From Ruminococcus flavefaciens (GTDB lineage Bacteria; Bacillota; Clostridia; Oscillospirales; Ruminococcaceae): DNA of 10,031 nt. The stretch spans positions 1-10,031 of the forward strand of contig CADBAC010000020.1 in NCBI GenBank assembly GCA_902792495.1, read 5' to 3'. A program made the position numbers and the translations under genes. The notes under the pieces are model-generated. The model made no database searches and was not told the origin of the DNA. It saw only the letters and a program-made list of their open reading frames with translations. Shown piece after piece: positions 1 through 6,212 of this stretch (positions are counted from its first letter, which is position 1; each line of letters opens with the position of its first letter).

Positions 1-8
1 CCATGTAG

Positions 9-27
9 GGGCGCACAGTGTGCGCCC
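9..27. repeat. Short palindromic hairpin next to a TGTAGGGG motif
   Basis: GGGCGCAC at 9-16 pairs perfectly with GTGCGCCC at 20-27 around a 3-nt loop. It is directly preceded by TGTAGGGG (4-11, overlapping the stem). The same octamer recurs at 80-87, where CTTTGT (77-82) and ACAAAG (88-93) form a second small hairpin. TGTAGGGG followed by a GC-rich palindrome is a form I associate with dispersed intergenic repeats of gut Clostridia; that identity is from memory and not tested. Together with the first gene's promoter and leader, these are the only structures I see in the 286 bases before the first gene. Confidence 0.5.
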
Positions 28-135
28 TCAGATAAAACCGGATACCGTCCCCGATATCACCGCAAATACGAATAGACTTTGTAGGGGACAAAGGTTACAA
101 TTGGTTATCATGGAAATTACACTTTGGAAGAATTG

Positions 136-164
136 TTGATTTCACGGAAAAGTCGTGCTATAAT
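136..164 (+). promoter_or_regulatory. Sigma-A-type promoter with extended -10, upstream of the DUF4230 gene
   Basis: A TTGATT hexamer (136-141, four of six matches to TTGACA) is followed by a 17-bp spacer and a perfect TATAAT (159-164). The bases TGC immediately before it (156-158) make an extended -10. Transcription would start near 171, giving a leader of about 116 nt before the ATG at 287. Confidence 0.7.
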
Positions 165-167
165 CAA

Positions 168-248
168 GGCATCACCGCACAAAGCCCGCCTGACGGCTTT
201 GCACTGAATCTGCGGACATATTCAGCACAAGCTTTGTGCGGTGTTGCC
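168..248 (+). promoter_or_regulatory. Long imperfect inverted repeat forming a 5'-leader stem
   Basis: Bases 168-185 and 231-248 are complementary at 17 of 18 positions, including a perfect 13-bp core (173-185 with 231-243). Inside, CTGAAT (204-209) can pair with ATTCAG (220-225). CAAAGCC (180-186) can alternatively pair with GGCTTTG (195-201), which would break the long stem. The predicted transcription start (about 171) lies at the base of the stem, so the mRNA would begin with this fold. TCAA flanks both sides (164-167 and 249-252), so a tiny palindromic insertion is an alternative explanation. I recognise no known riboswitch. Confidence 0.5.
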
Positions 249-286
249 TCAAGAAAAACGGCTCTATTGGCGAAAGGATGATAAAA

Positions 287-1135
287 ATGAACAGGAAAGT
301 CAGTATAATTGCTTCAGTGATAACTGCCGTTGTCTGTCTGGGTGCAGGCGGTATGGCAGGCCACCACTATACAAAAATGCAGTACGATCAGGATATAGCT
401 GACAGGAATGCTGTCCATGCCGAAAAGGTGCATCCATCAAGCGGCACATACACCGTGGAAAATGCCGTTGAAGCCGATATCCCCGAGACTGACGGAACTC
501 CCGATATGCAGACGGTTGGAAGTGCCATAAAGGGAATGGTTCACGGCGACCTTACTCTCAGAAATATGTACACCGTTGTAAATGCCGTGGCTTTCGTGGC
601 TGATAAGGCGACCGAGCTTGCAGAAGCAGAGGCTAAAGTTGTAATAACCGAGGAGCAGGTAAGGACTTTCATTGAGTCTGCCGCCGAACTGGTAACACAG
701 AATTACCGCTATACTTCCGCTGATACATATAAGAAGTACCTGGATATCGACGGCTGGGCAGTGCCTTTCACGACCGATCAGACCGTGTTTACCTATGACG
801 GAGTTATAAAGGCAGGCATCGACTTCAAGGCGATAGGCATAAAAGTTGACAACGATGCTCAGGTCATCACCGTTGAACTGCCCGAGCCTTACATAATTTC
901 CCATGAAATAGACGAGAACAGCTTTCAGGTCTACGATGTGAAGAATTCTGTATTCACTGAAACTGCCATTGATGAATACACATCTCTCATTGCCGAACTG
1001 AAGCAGAAGCGTGAGGATGCTTACAATGCCGAGCCTGAGAACCGTGAGAACGTCATCAGCGGTGCGCAGACCGTAATTGAGGGCCTGCTGAACGCAGAGG
1101 GACTGCTCAAAGAGTACAACGTAGTATTCAGATAA
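287..1135 (+). CDS. Membrane-anchored DUF4230 family protein
   Basis: A 282-aa protein of the DUF4230 family, whose function is unknown. One N-terminal hydrophobic helix (about residues 5-25, after MNRK) anchors it, with the rest probably outside the membrane. Residues 26-115 are a variable linker. The DUF4230 core covers about 116-282, with the typical run of tyrosine, GID and LP residues around 169-204 (YDGVIKAGIDF, then VITVELPEPYI) and a helical, charged tail. The start at 287 is chosen because AAAGGA (273-278) sits 8 nt upstream. An in-frame ATG at 278 overlaps that site, and an ATG at 236 lies inside the leader stem. The gene has its own promoter and terminator and appears monocistronic. 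Family assignment is confident; the role is unknown. Confidence 0.85.
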   Translation: MNRKVSIIASVITAVVCLGAGGMAGHHYTKMQYDQDIADRNAVHAEKVHPSSGTYTVENAVEADIPETDGTPDMQTVGSAIKGMVHGDLTLRNMYTVVNAVAFVADKATELAEAEAKVVITEEQVRTFIESAAELVTQNYRYTSADTYKKYLDIDGWAVPFTTDQTVFTYDGVIKAGIDFKAIGIKVDNDAQVITVELPEPYIISHEIDENSFQVYDVKNSVFTETAIDEYTSLIAELKQKREDAYNAEPENRENVISGAQTVIEGLLNAEGLLKEYNVVFR

Positions 1136-1182
1136 TTGCAATATTCCCCCGAAAACAGGTATAAATCGAGCAATATGACAAA

Positions 1183-1219
1183 AAAGCGGAAAAACTATCA
1201 TTTTCCGCTTTATTTTTTT
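1183..1219 (+). terminator. Intrinsic terminator after the DUF4230 gene
   Basis: An 11-bp perfect stem, AAAGCGGAAAA (1183-1193) with TTTTCCGCTTT (1201-1211), has a 7-nt loop and is followed by a run of seven T (1213-1219). This is a textbook rho-independent terminator 48 nt after the stop codon. It separates the DUF4230 gene from the activase gene. Confidence 0.9.
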
Positions 1220-1229
1220 GGGGAAATGT

Positions 1230-1242
1230 AGTATAATATACT
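1230..1242 (+). promoter_or_regulatory. Promoter -10 region of the activase gene inside a palindrome
   Basis: A perfect TATAAT lies at 1232-1237. No good -35 is seen at the right spacing (TTTATT at 1209-1214 is the best and overlaps the terminator), so the promoter may be weak or activator-dependent. The -10 is embedded in a perfect inverted repeat, AGTATA-A-TATACT (1230-1242), which could be an operator or simply an AT-rich coincidence. A start near 1244 would give a leader of about 118 nt. Confidence 0.5.
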
Positions 1243-1261
1243 ATGTGTAAGAATGTCTGCA

Positions 1262-1325
1262 TTAATTATTACTCCGGCAATAAAATATCTTTAAAAGCCG
1301 ACGAAGTAATTATCGGTATTTTTTT
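1262..1325 (+). promoter_or_regulatory. Possible structured leader with two competing pairings
   Basis: ATTACT (1268-1273) and CGGC (1275-1278) can pair with AGTAAT (1305-1310) and GCCG (1297-1300) to form one long interrupted stem. Alternatively CCGA (1298-1301) pairs with TCGG (1313-1316), followed by TAT and a run of seven T (1319-1325), resembling a weak terminator. The two folds share bases and exclude each other, as in an attenuator. The terminator stem is short with a wide loop, so this is tentative, and no known riboswitch class is recognised. Confidence 0.25.
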
Positions 1326-1361
1326 GCTGTATTAATAAATGATAAATTATTGAGGTGAACT

Positions 1362-4292
1362 ATGACGGAAAAATATTCTCTGGGAATCGACGTCGGATCT
1401 ACGACTGTCAAGACAGTTATCACAGACAGCTCAGGTGAGATTATATATTCAAAATATCAGCGCCACCTTTCAAAGGTAAAGGAAACTGTAACGGATCAGC
1501 TGAAAATAATACAGGCTGACTATCCTGAGGCTGAATTTACTGTATGCATCACAGGCTCGGCAGGTCTCGGTCTGGCTAATTCTGCCGATATCCCCTTTGT
1601 ACAGGAGGTCCACGCTGCTTTCCTCGCTGTAAAGCAGAAGCAGCCTGATGCTGATGCTGTTATTGAACTGGGCGGTGAGGATGCCAAGATCATTTTCCTG
1701 ACAGGCGGTGTGGAACAGCGTATGAACGGTTCATGTGCAGGCGGTACGGGAGCTTTCATCGATCAGATGGCAACTCTCCTCGGTATCTCCGCTGACGAAC
1801 TGGATGAGCTTTCAATGCACTCACAGAAGATATATCCCATAGCTTCACGCTGCGGAGTATTCGCTAAATCGGACATACAGCCTCTCCTTAATCAGGGCGC
1901 CCGCCGTGAGGACGTTGCTGCAAGTATCTTCCAGGCAGTTGTTGACCAGACCGTATCAGGTCTCGCTCAGGGACGTACTATCGAGGGAAAAGTCCTTTTC
2001 CTCGGCGGTCCGCTGTTCTTCCTGAAGGGACTGAGAAAGGCTTTCGTGAACACTCTCGGTCTCGACAACGAACACGCAGTTTTCCCTGATGAAGCTCCTG
2101 TTTTCGTAGCATACGGCTGTGCTGTCTATGCGGCCAATGCCGAGAAAGCATATCATATAGAGGACATCATAGATAAGGTGGAAAATGCCCGAACATCCGA
2201 TAATATCGTAACAGGCGAGCCGCTTTTCAATTCTCAGACCGAGTATGACGAATTTATCGACCGCCACAAGCAGTGCGACCTTGGTTATGCCGATATACGT
2301 ACATATGAGGGCGACGCTTACCTCGGTATCGACGCAGGCTCGACTACCACAAAGCTGGTGCTGATAACCGATGACGGCAGGATACTCTACCATTACTACG
2401 CTTCAAATCAGGGTCAGCCGCTGGACAAGATCTCCGAGCAGCTCAAGGTCATCTACAATGCTATGAACCCTGCTATCACTATAAAGGGTTCAGCTGTTAC
2501 AGGCTACGGTGAAGATCTGATAAAGGCAGGACTTTCCATCGACCACGGCATAGTTGAAACAGTTGCCCACTTCAAAGCCGCTTCCTATTTCTGTCCCGAT
2601 GTTGATTTCATCATAGATATCGGCGGACAGGATATCAAGTGCTTCAAGATAAAGAATCAGACCATCGACAGCATTATGCTGAATGAAGCCTGTTCATCGG
2701 GCTGCGGTTCGTTCATACAGACCTTTGCTATGGCTCTGGGATACGATATCGCCGAATTCTCACAGCTGGGACTTTTCGCTCAGCACCCCGTTGACCTGGG
2801 CTCACGCTGTACGGTATTCATGAACAGCTCAGTAAAACAGGCTCAGAAGGACGGCGCTACTGTTGAGGATATCTCGGCAGGTCTGTCATCTTCAATCATC
2901 AAGAACGCTATATATAAAGTAATACGTGCAAATTCTCCTGATGAACTGGGTAAGAATATAGTCGTACAGGGCGGTACATTCCTCAACGATGCTGTTCTCC
3001 GTTCATTTGAAAAGGAACTTGGAAGAAACGTTATCCGTCCTGCAATATCGGGACTTATGGGCGCTTTCGGATGCGCCCTCTATGCCAAGGAGAAAGCAAA
3101 GGACGAGCCTTCAAAGATAATCTCAAAGGAAGAACTTGCTTCATTCGCCTATACTTCACGCTCTGCACAGTGCGGCGGCTGTACCGCTCACTGTCAGCTC
3201 AACATCATCAGCTTCGGACAGGGCAGGAAGTTCATCTCGGGCAACCGCTGCGAAAAGGGCGGCGGAATAAAGGTGAAGAACAAGATACCCAACCTTTACG
3301 AATACAAATACGACAGCCTTCTCAACCTCGTCAAGACTCATCAGCCCAGGAAATACCGTGGAGTTGTGGGACTTCCCCTTGCTCTCGGATTCTATGAACA
3401 GCTTCCTTTCTGGCATATGCTTTTCACTTCCCTGGGATTCAGAGTCATCATATCGGGAGAAAGTTCCCGTGAAGTTTACTACAAGGGACAGCACACCATC
3501 CCGTCGGATACAGTCTGCTATCCTGCAAAGCTTACCCACGGCCATATAGAGAATCTCCTCGACAAGAAGGTGGATTTCATATTCTACCCCTGCATGAGTT
3601 ACAATATAGACGAGGGCGGAAGCGATAACCACTTCAACTGCCCTGTAGTAGCCTACTATCCCGAGCTTCTTCTTGCCAATAACCCGAGGCTCAACAATGA
3701 GAACTTCATCCATCCATACGTTGACCTCAACATCCGCAAGAACGTCATAAAGGTGCTGGGACAGGTTCTGAAAAAGTACAACATCAAGGGACGCATCCCT
3801 GCTGCTGTGGATGCCGCATATGAGGCGCTTTCACGCTATCAGAACGACATATCCGCAAAGGCAAGGGAGATAATCGAACAGGCCCGTGCAGAGGGACGCA
3901 ATATCATAGTCCTCGCAGGCAGACCCTACCACGTTGACAAGGAGATAAACCACGGTATACATAAGCTTATCACAAGTCTTGGAATGGCAGTTATCACCGA
4001 GGACAGCGTTGCACATCTGGCACGTACTCCCGAACTGGGCGTACTGAACCAGTGGACTTACCATTCGAGACTTTACCGTGCGGCGCAGTATGTTACAACT
4101 CAGCCCGATATGCAGCTGATACAGCTTGTATCATTCGGCTGCGGTATAGATGCCGTAACAGGTGACGAGGTGAGAAACATCCTCGAAAGCCACGGCAAGC
4201 TTTATACTCAGCTGAAAATAGACGAGATAAACAACTTAGGTGCGGCACGTATCAGACTGAGAAGCCTTGTAGCCGCCATAAATAATAATTAG
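1362..4292 (+). CDS. Tandem-ASKHA acyl-CoA dehydratase activase with DUF2229-like domain
   Basis: A 976-aa protein of the BcrA/BadF/HgdC activase family, in which ATP hydrolysis drives electrons from a [4Fe-4S] cluster to a partner dehydratase or reductase. Domain 1 (about 5-260) starts with the phosphate motif GIDVGSTTVK and carries C125 (GSCAGGTG) and C164 (SRCGVFAKSDI). Domain 2 (about 319-577) repeats this with GIDAGSTTTK, C444 and C483. Both pairs are 39 residues apart, as in HgdC. A cysteine cluster follows (C604, C607, C611, C630), then a DUF2229-like region from about 665 with C719 (CYPAKLTHGH) and C744. GAGGTG (1352-1357) supports the start. The protein ends where longer fused homologues continue into an HgdB-like domain, here encoded by the next gene. 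The name 2-hydroxyglutaryl-CoA dehydratase activator is often attached to this family, but the substrate is unknown. Confidence 0.88.
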   Translation: MTEKYSLGIDVGSTTVKTVITDSSGEIIYSKYQRHLSKVKETVTDQLKIIQADYPEAEFTVCITGSAGLGLANSADIPFVQEVHAAFLAVKQKQPDADAVIELGGEDAKIIFLTGGVEQRMNGSCAGGTGAFIDQMATLLGISADELDELSMHSQKIYPIASRCGVFAKSDIQPLLNQGARREDVAASIFQAVVDQTVSGLAQGRTIEGKVLFLGGPLFFLKGLRKAFVNTLGLDNEHAVFPDEAPVFVAYGCAVYAANAEKAYHIEDIIDKVENARTSDNIVTGEPLFNSQTEYDEFIDRHKQCDLGYADIRTYEGDAYLGIDAGSTTTKLVLITDDGRILYHYYASNQGQPLDKISEQLKVIYNAMNPAITIKGSAVTGYGEDLIKAGLSIDHGIVETVAHFKAASYFCPDVDFIIDIGGQDIKCFKIKNQTIDSIMLNEACSSGCGSFIQTFAMALGYDIAEFSQLGLFAQHPVDLGSRCTVFMNSSVKQAQKDGATVEDISAGLSSSIIKNAIYKVIRANSPDELGKNIVVQGGTFLNDAVLRSFEKELGRNVIRPAISGLMGAFGCALYAKEKAKDEPSKIISKEELASFAYTSRSAQCGGCTAHCQLNIISFGQGRKFISGNRCEKGGGIKVKNKIPNLYEYKYDSLLNLVKTHQPRKYRGVVGLPLALGFYEQLPFWHMLFTSLGFRVIISGESSREVYYKGQHTIPSDTVCYPAKLTHGHIENLLDKKVDFIFYPCMSYNIDEGGSDNHFNCPVVAYYPELLLANNPRLNNENFIHPYVDLNIRKNVIKVLGQVLKKYNIKGRIPAAVDAAYEALSRYQNDISAKAREIIEQARAEGRNIIVLAGRPYHVDKEINHGIHKLITSLGMAVITEDSVAHLARTPELGVLNQWTYHSRLYRAAQYVTTQPDMQLIQLVSFGCGIDAVTGDEVRNILESHGKLYTQLKIDEINNLGAARIRLRSLVAAINNN

Positions 4293-4510
4293 TAACCGCC
4301 GAGCAGGCGGGCGCAATCACGTTTCGCTTGCTGCGCTCGCTTACTCTGTACGTTTAGCATAATCTGCTTTCGCTCGCTGGCACTTCTTGTTATGTAATGG
4401 CGAGGCGCCGTTCCCTGCGATGTTCTATCCGCATTTATTGGGTTATCGGAGGACGGCCAAAGGCCGCCCACTGCATTTTCAATTCTCAATTCTCCATTCT
4501 CAATTCTCAA
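4293..4510. other. Non-coding insert between the two halves of the activase/dehydratase
   Basis: No convincing gene lies in the 232 bases between the two coding regions. The stretch holds a small hairpin right after the stop (CCGCC 4296-4300 with GGCGG 4306-4310), clustered CGCT-rich words (CGCTTGCTGCGCTCGC around 4325-4340 and CGCTCGCT at 4371-4378), a second hairpin (CGGCC 4454-4458 with GGCCG 4462-4466, AAA loop) and a tandem heptad block (4480-4507). The low-complexity, hairpin-rich make-up differs from the flanking coding DNA and suggests a dispersed intergenic repeat. Neither hairpin is followed by a T run, so no terminator is called. I see no convincing promoter, so the downstream gene is probably transcribed from upstream. 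Confidence 0.55.
4480..4507. repeat. Four tandem CAATTCT heptads
   Basis: CAATTCT occurs at 4480-4486, 4487-4493 and 4501-4507, with one variant, CCATTCT, at 4494-4500. A partial unit, CAA, follows. The block ends 17 nt before the start codon of the HgdB-like gene, just ahead of its GGGAGG site. On the other strand it reads AGAATTG units, a heptad type seen scattered in many bacterial genomes. Copy number is prone to slippage. Confidence 0.85.
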
Positions 4511-4524
4511 AAAGGGAGGTTTTT

Positions 4525-5754
4525 ATGCCTGACTATCCAAAATTTACCGAGGATATGATAAAAACTCATACTATCCTCGTTCCCGATATGCTGCCCGTGC
4601 ACTTCAAGATGCTCATTGCCATTTTTGAAGCCGAGGGCTACAAGCTTGAACTTTTACAGAATGATTCCCGTGCAGTTGTGGATGAGGGACTGAAAAACGT
4701 TCACAACGATGCCTGCTATCCTGCGCTTCTTGTAATAGGACAGTTCATGGATGCGCTGAACAGCGGAAAGTACGATCCCGACAAGACCGCTCTGCTCATC
4801 ACTCAGACAGGCGGAGGATGCCGTGCTTCCAACTACATCCACCTGCTGAGAAAGGCTCTTGCAAAGAATTATCCCCAGGTGCCTGTATGCTCACTGAACT
4901 TCAGCGGCCTTGAAAAAGACAGCGCTTTCAGGATAACAGCTCCCATGTTCCTGAAAATGCTCTATGCGGTGCTTTACGGCGATCTGCTCATGACCTGCTA
5001 CAACAAGTGCAGAGCCTACGAGATAAACAAGGGCGAAGCTCAGAAAATGCTGGATAAGTGGCAGAGAAGAATAGGCAATATCTTCCGCAAAGGCAGCAAG
5101 ATGTTCCTGCGCACCAAGAAGATATACACCGATATACTCAACGATTTCGCTTCGATACAGCTCAGCGGCGAGAAGAAGGTACGTGTGGGCATAGTGGGAG
5201 AGATATACGTAAAGTATTCGCCTCTTGCCAACAATCACCTTGAGGACTTTCTCATTTCCGAGGGCTGTGAGCCTGTAGTGCCTTCACTTCTGGAATTCGT
5301 CATGTACTGCGCTGTGGGAACATTCAACGATGCGAAGATATACGACCACGTAACAAAGCAGTCCATCTTCAACAAGATAGGCTATGACCTTATCTACGCA
5401 AAGCAGAAGGAACTCATATCCGTGATGAAAAAGCAGGGAAGCTTCGAGCCCCCCCATGATTTCGAGCATCTACGCAAGCTTGCGGACAAGTACATAAATC
5501 AGGGCGTAGTAATGGGCGAGGGATGGCTCATTCCTGCTGAAATGGCGGCACTGGCAAAGTCTGGCGTTGAGAATATAATCTGCGCTCAGCCGTTCGGCTG
5601 TCTGCCTAATCATATCGTGGCAAAGGGAATGTCAAGAGCGATAAAGCAGGATAATCCCAATGCGAACATAGTAGCTATCGACTACGACCCCGGCGCTACC
5701 CGTGTAAATCAGGAGAACCGCATTAAGCTTATGCTGGCCAACGCAAAACTGTAA
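4525..5754 (+). CDS. HgdB-like 2-hydroxyacyl-CoA dehydratase-family protein (C-terminal half of a split activase/dehydratase)
   Basis: A 409-aa protein matching the C-terminal section of the fused, roughly 1,400-aa activase/dehydratase proteins; 976 plus 409 residues gives that length. It probably binds an iron-sulfur cluster that receives electrons from the activase encoded upstream. Candidate ligands in the conserved motifs are C64 (NDACYPAL), C99 (QTGGGCRASNY), and C353 and C359 (CAQPFGCLPNHIVAKG). Further cysteines are at 122, 158, 162, 248 and 262. The start at 4525 is set by GGGAGG (4514-4519) 5 nt upstream and by the conserved sequence beginning at residue 13. The frame stays open upstream to an ATG at 4387, but that stretch translates repeat DNA and is discarded. 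It is in a different frame from the activase gene, so a single nonsense mutation cannot explain the split. The substrate is unknown. Confidence 0.85.
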   Translation: MPDYPKFTEDMIKTHTILVPDMLPVHFKMLIAIFEAEGYKLELLQNDSRAVVDEGLKNVHNDACYPALLVIGQFMDALNSGKYDPDKTALLITQTGGGCRASNYIHLLRKALAKNYPQVPVCSLNFSGLEKDSAFRITAPMFLKMLYAVLYGDLLMTCYNKCRAYEINKGEAQKMLDKWQRRIGNIFRKGSKMFLRTKKIYTDILNDFASIQLSGEKKVRVGIVGEIYVKYSPLANNHLEDFLISEGCEPVVPSLLEFVMYCAVGTFNDAKIYDHVTKQSIFNKIGYDLIYAKQKELISVMKKQGSFEPPHDFEHLRKLADKYINQGVVMGEGWLIPAEMAALAKSGVENIICAQPFGCLPNHIVAKGMSRAIKQDNPNANIVAIDYDPGATRVNQENRIKLMLANAKL

Positions 5755-5757
5755 ACC

Positions 5758-6153
5758 ATGAGATATACCGTTAATTTCGCTGACCTCCTGCTGGAAATGG
5801 ATATAATCCTGCTTTCGGAGGAACCTGACCCCGAACTTGATTATGCTGATATCAGGCTCTTTGCGGAATATACCGATATCCGCTCCCAAATGGCTGTGAC
5901 CGGGGAGGCAGTCAGCAGATTCGCCAAAGACATTGAGAGGCTGTTCAGGGAAAACTACAGATATGAGCCTGTCACCGATGTCAGGGCAGAACTTACCGAT
6001 GGCAGGCAATACATAAGATTTGAACATGACAGCGCCATAGATGTCAGGTTCTCTGCAAAGCTAATACAAAACGGTACAGAAGCTGAATTTGAAAAAGATA
6101 TCCCTACGCTGAGTATCGAACAGCTGACAGATGCTCTTGATATATACCGATAG
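5758..6153 (+). CDS. Small acidic hypothetical protein
   Basis: A 131-aa protein that I do not recognise. It is rich in Asp and Glu, has no signal peptide, membrane helix or cysteine, and appears cytosolic. The N-terminus (YTVNFADLLLEMDIILL) looks like beta-strand, and later segments alternate strand-like and helical stretches, including FAKDIERLF at about 59-67. The pattern faintly resembles small WapI-type immunity proteins, but no motif settles this. The ATG lies 3 nt after the stop of the HgdB-like gene without a clear Shine-Dalgarno, so translational coupling is likely. An in-frame ATG at 5797 is a less likely alternative. Base composition resembles its neighbours. The end of the gene overlaps the promoter region of the germination operon. 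Confidence 0.65.
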   Translation: MRYTVNFADLLLEMDIILLSEEPDPELDYADIRLFAEYTDIRSQMAVTGEAVSRFAKDIERLFRENYRYEPVTDVRAELTDGRQYIRFEHDSAIDVRFSAKLIQNGTEAEFEKDIPTLSIEQLTDALDIYR

Positions 6154-6165
6154 CAAGCATATAAT
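6137..6165 (+). promoter_or_regulatory. Near-consensus sigma-A promoter for the germination operon
   Basis: TTGATA (6137-6142, five of six matches to the -35 consensus), a 17-bp spacer and a perfect TATAAT (6160-6165) lie across the end of the preceding gene. The predicted start, about 6172, coincides with the first base of the hairpin over the start codon. A housekeeping promoter is unexpected for a spore germinant receptor, which in Bacillus is made in the forespore. Confidence 0.6.
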
Positions 6166-6185
6166 ATGAAAATCCGTGCATACTA
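6157..6185 (+). promoter_or_regulatory. Sigma-G-like promoter candidate overlapping the sigma-A promoter
   Basis: GCATA (6157-6161), a 17-bp spacer and CATACTA (6179-6185) fit the forespore sigma-G pattern as I recall it from Bacillus (G-H-A-T-R, 17-18 bp, CATNNTA). The predicted start, about 6191-6192, would put the Shine-Dalgarno at the extreme 5' end of the mRNA, an unusually short leader of about 10 nt. That weakens the call, but sigma-G is the expected regulator of ger operons. Confidence 0.4.
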
Positions 6186-6212
6186 ATGCTGAGGTGATAG
6201 TATGCACGGATT
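6171..6212 (+). promoter_or_regulatory. Perfect 15-bp hairpin enclosing the ribosome binding site and start codon of the A subunit
   Basis: AATCCGTGCATACTA (6171-6185) is the exact reverse complement of TAGTATGCACGGATT (6198-6212). The 12-nt loop (6186-6197) contains the Shine-Dalgarno GAGGTGA (6191-6197), while the start codon (6202-6204) lies within the 3' arm. In RNA this would hold the AUG double-stranded and expose the ribosome binding site. The loop also reads as a tiny ORF, ATG CTG AGG TGA. As DNA, the same dyad could be a repressor site. Confidence 0.7.

Noticed and set aside
437..1201. Long minus-strand ORF of 254 codons opposite the DUF4230 gene
   Set aside because: It is a shadow of the well-supported + strand gene and runs into the terminator; its translation shows no recognisable domain.
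4329..4363. Promoter in the insert (TTGCTG with CATAAT)
   Set aside because: The spacing is about 23 bp, too long for a sigma-A promoter, and neither box is strong.
4289..4510. Minus-strand ORF of 73 codons in the insert, translating partly as repeated RIENGEL
   Set aside because: The repeated residues come from the CAATTCT heptads; there is no ribosome binding site or domain. It is repeat DNA.
4387..4524. Upstream in-frame extension of the HgdB-like protein
   Set aside because: It translates hairpin and heptad repeat DNA, has no ribosome binding site and lies before the family's conserved N-terminus.
4290..4527. Split of the activase/dehydratase caused by a simple nonsense or frameshift error
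   Set aside because: There are 232 non-coding bases and a well-placed new ribosome binding site, so a single base error cannot explain it.
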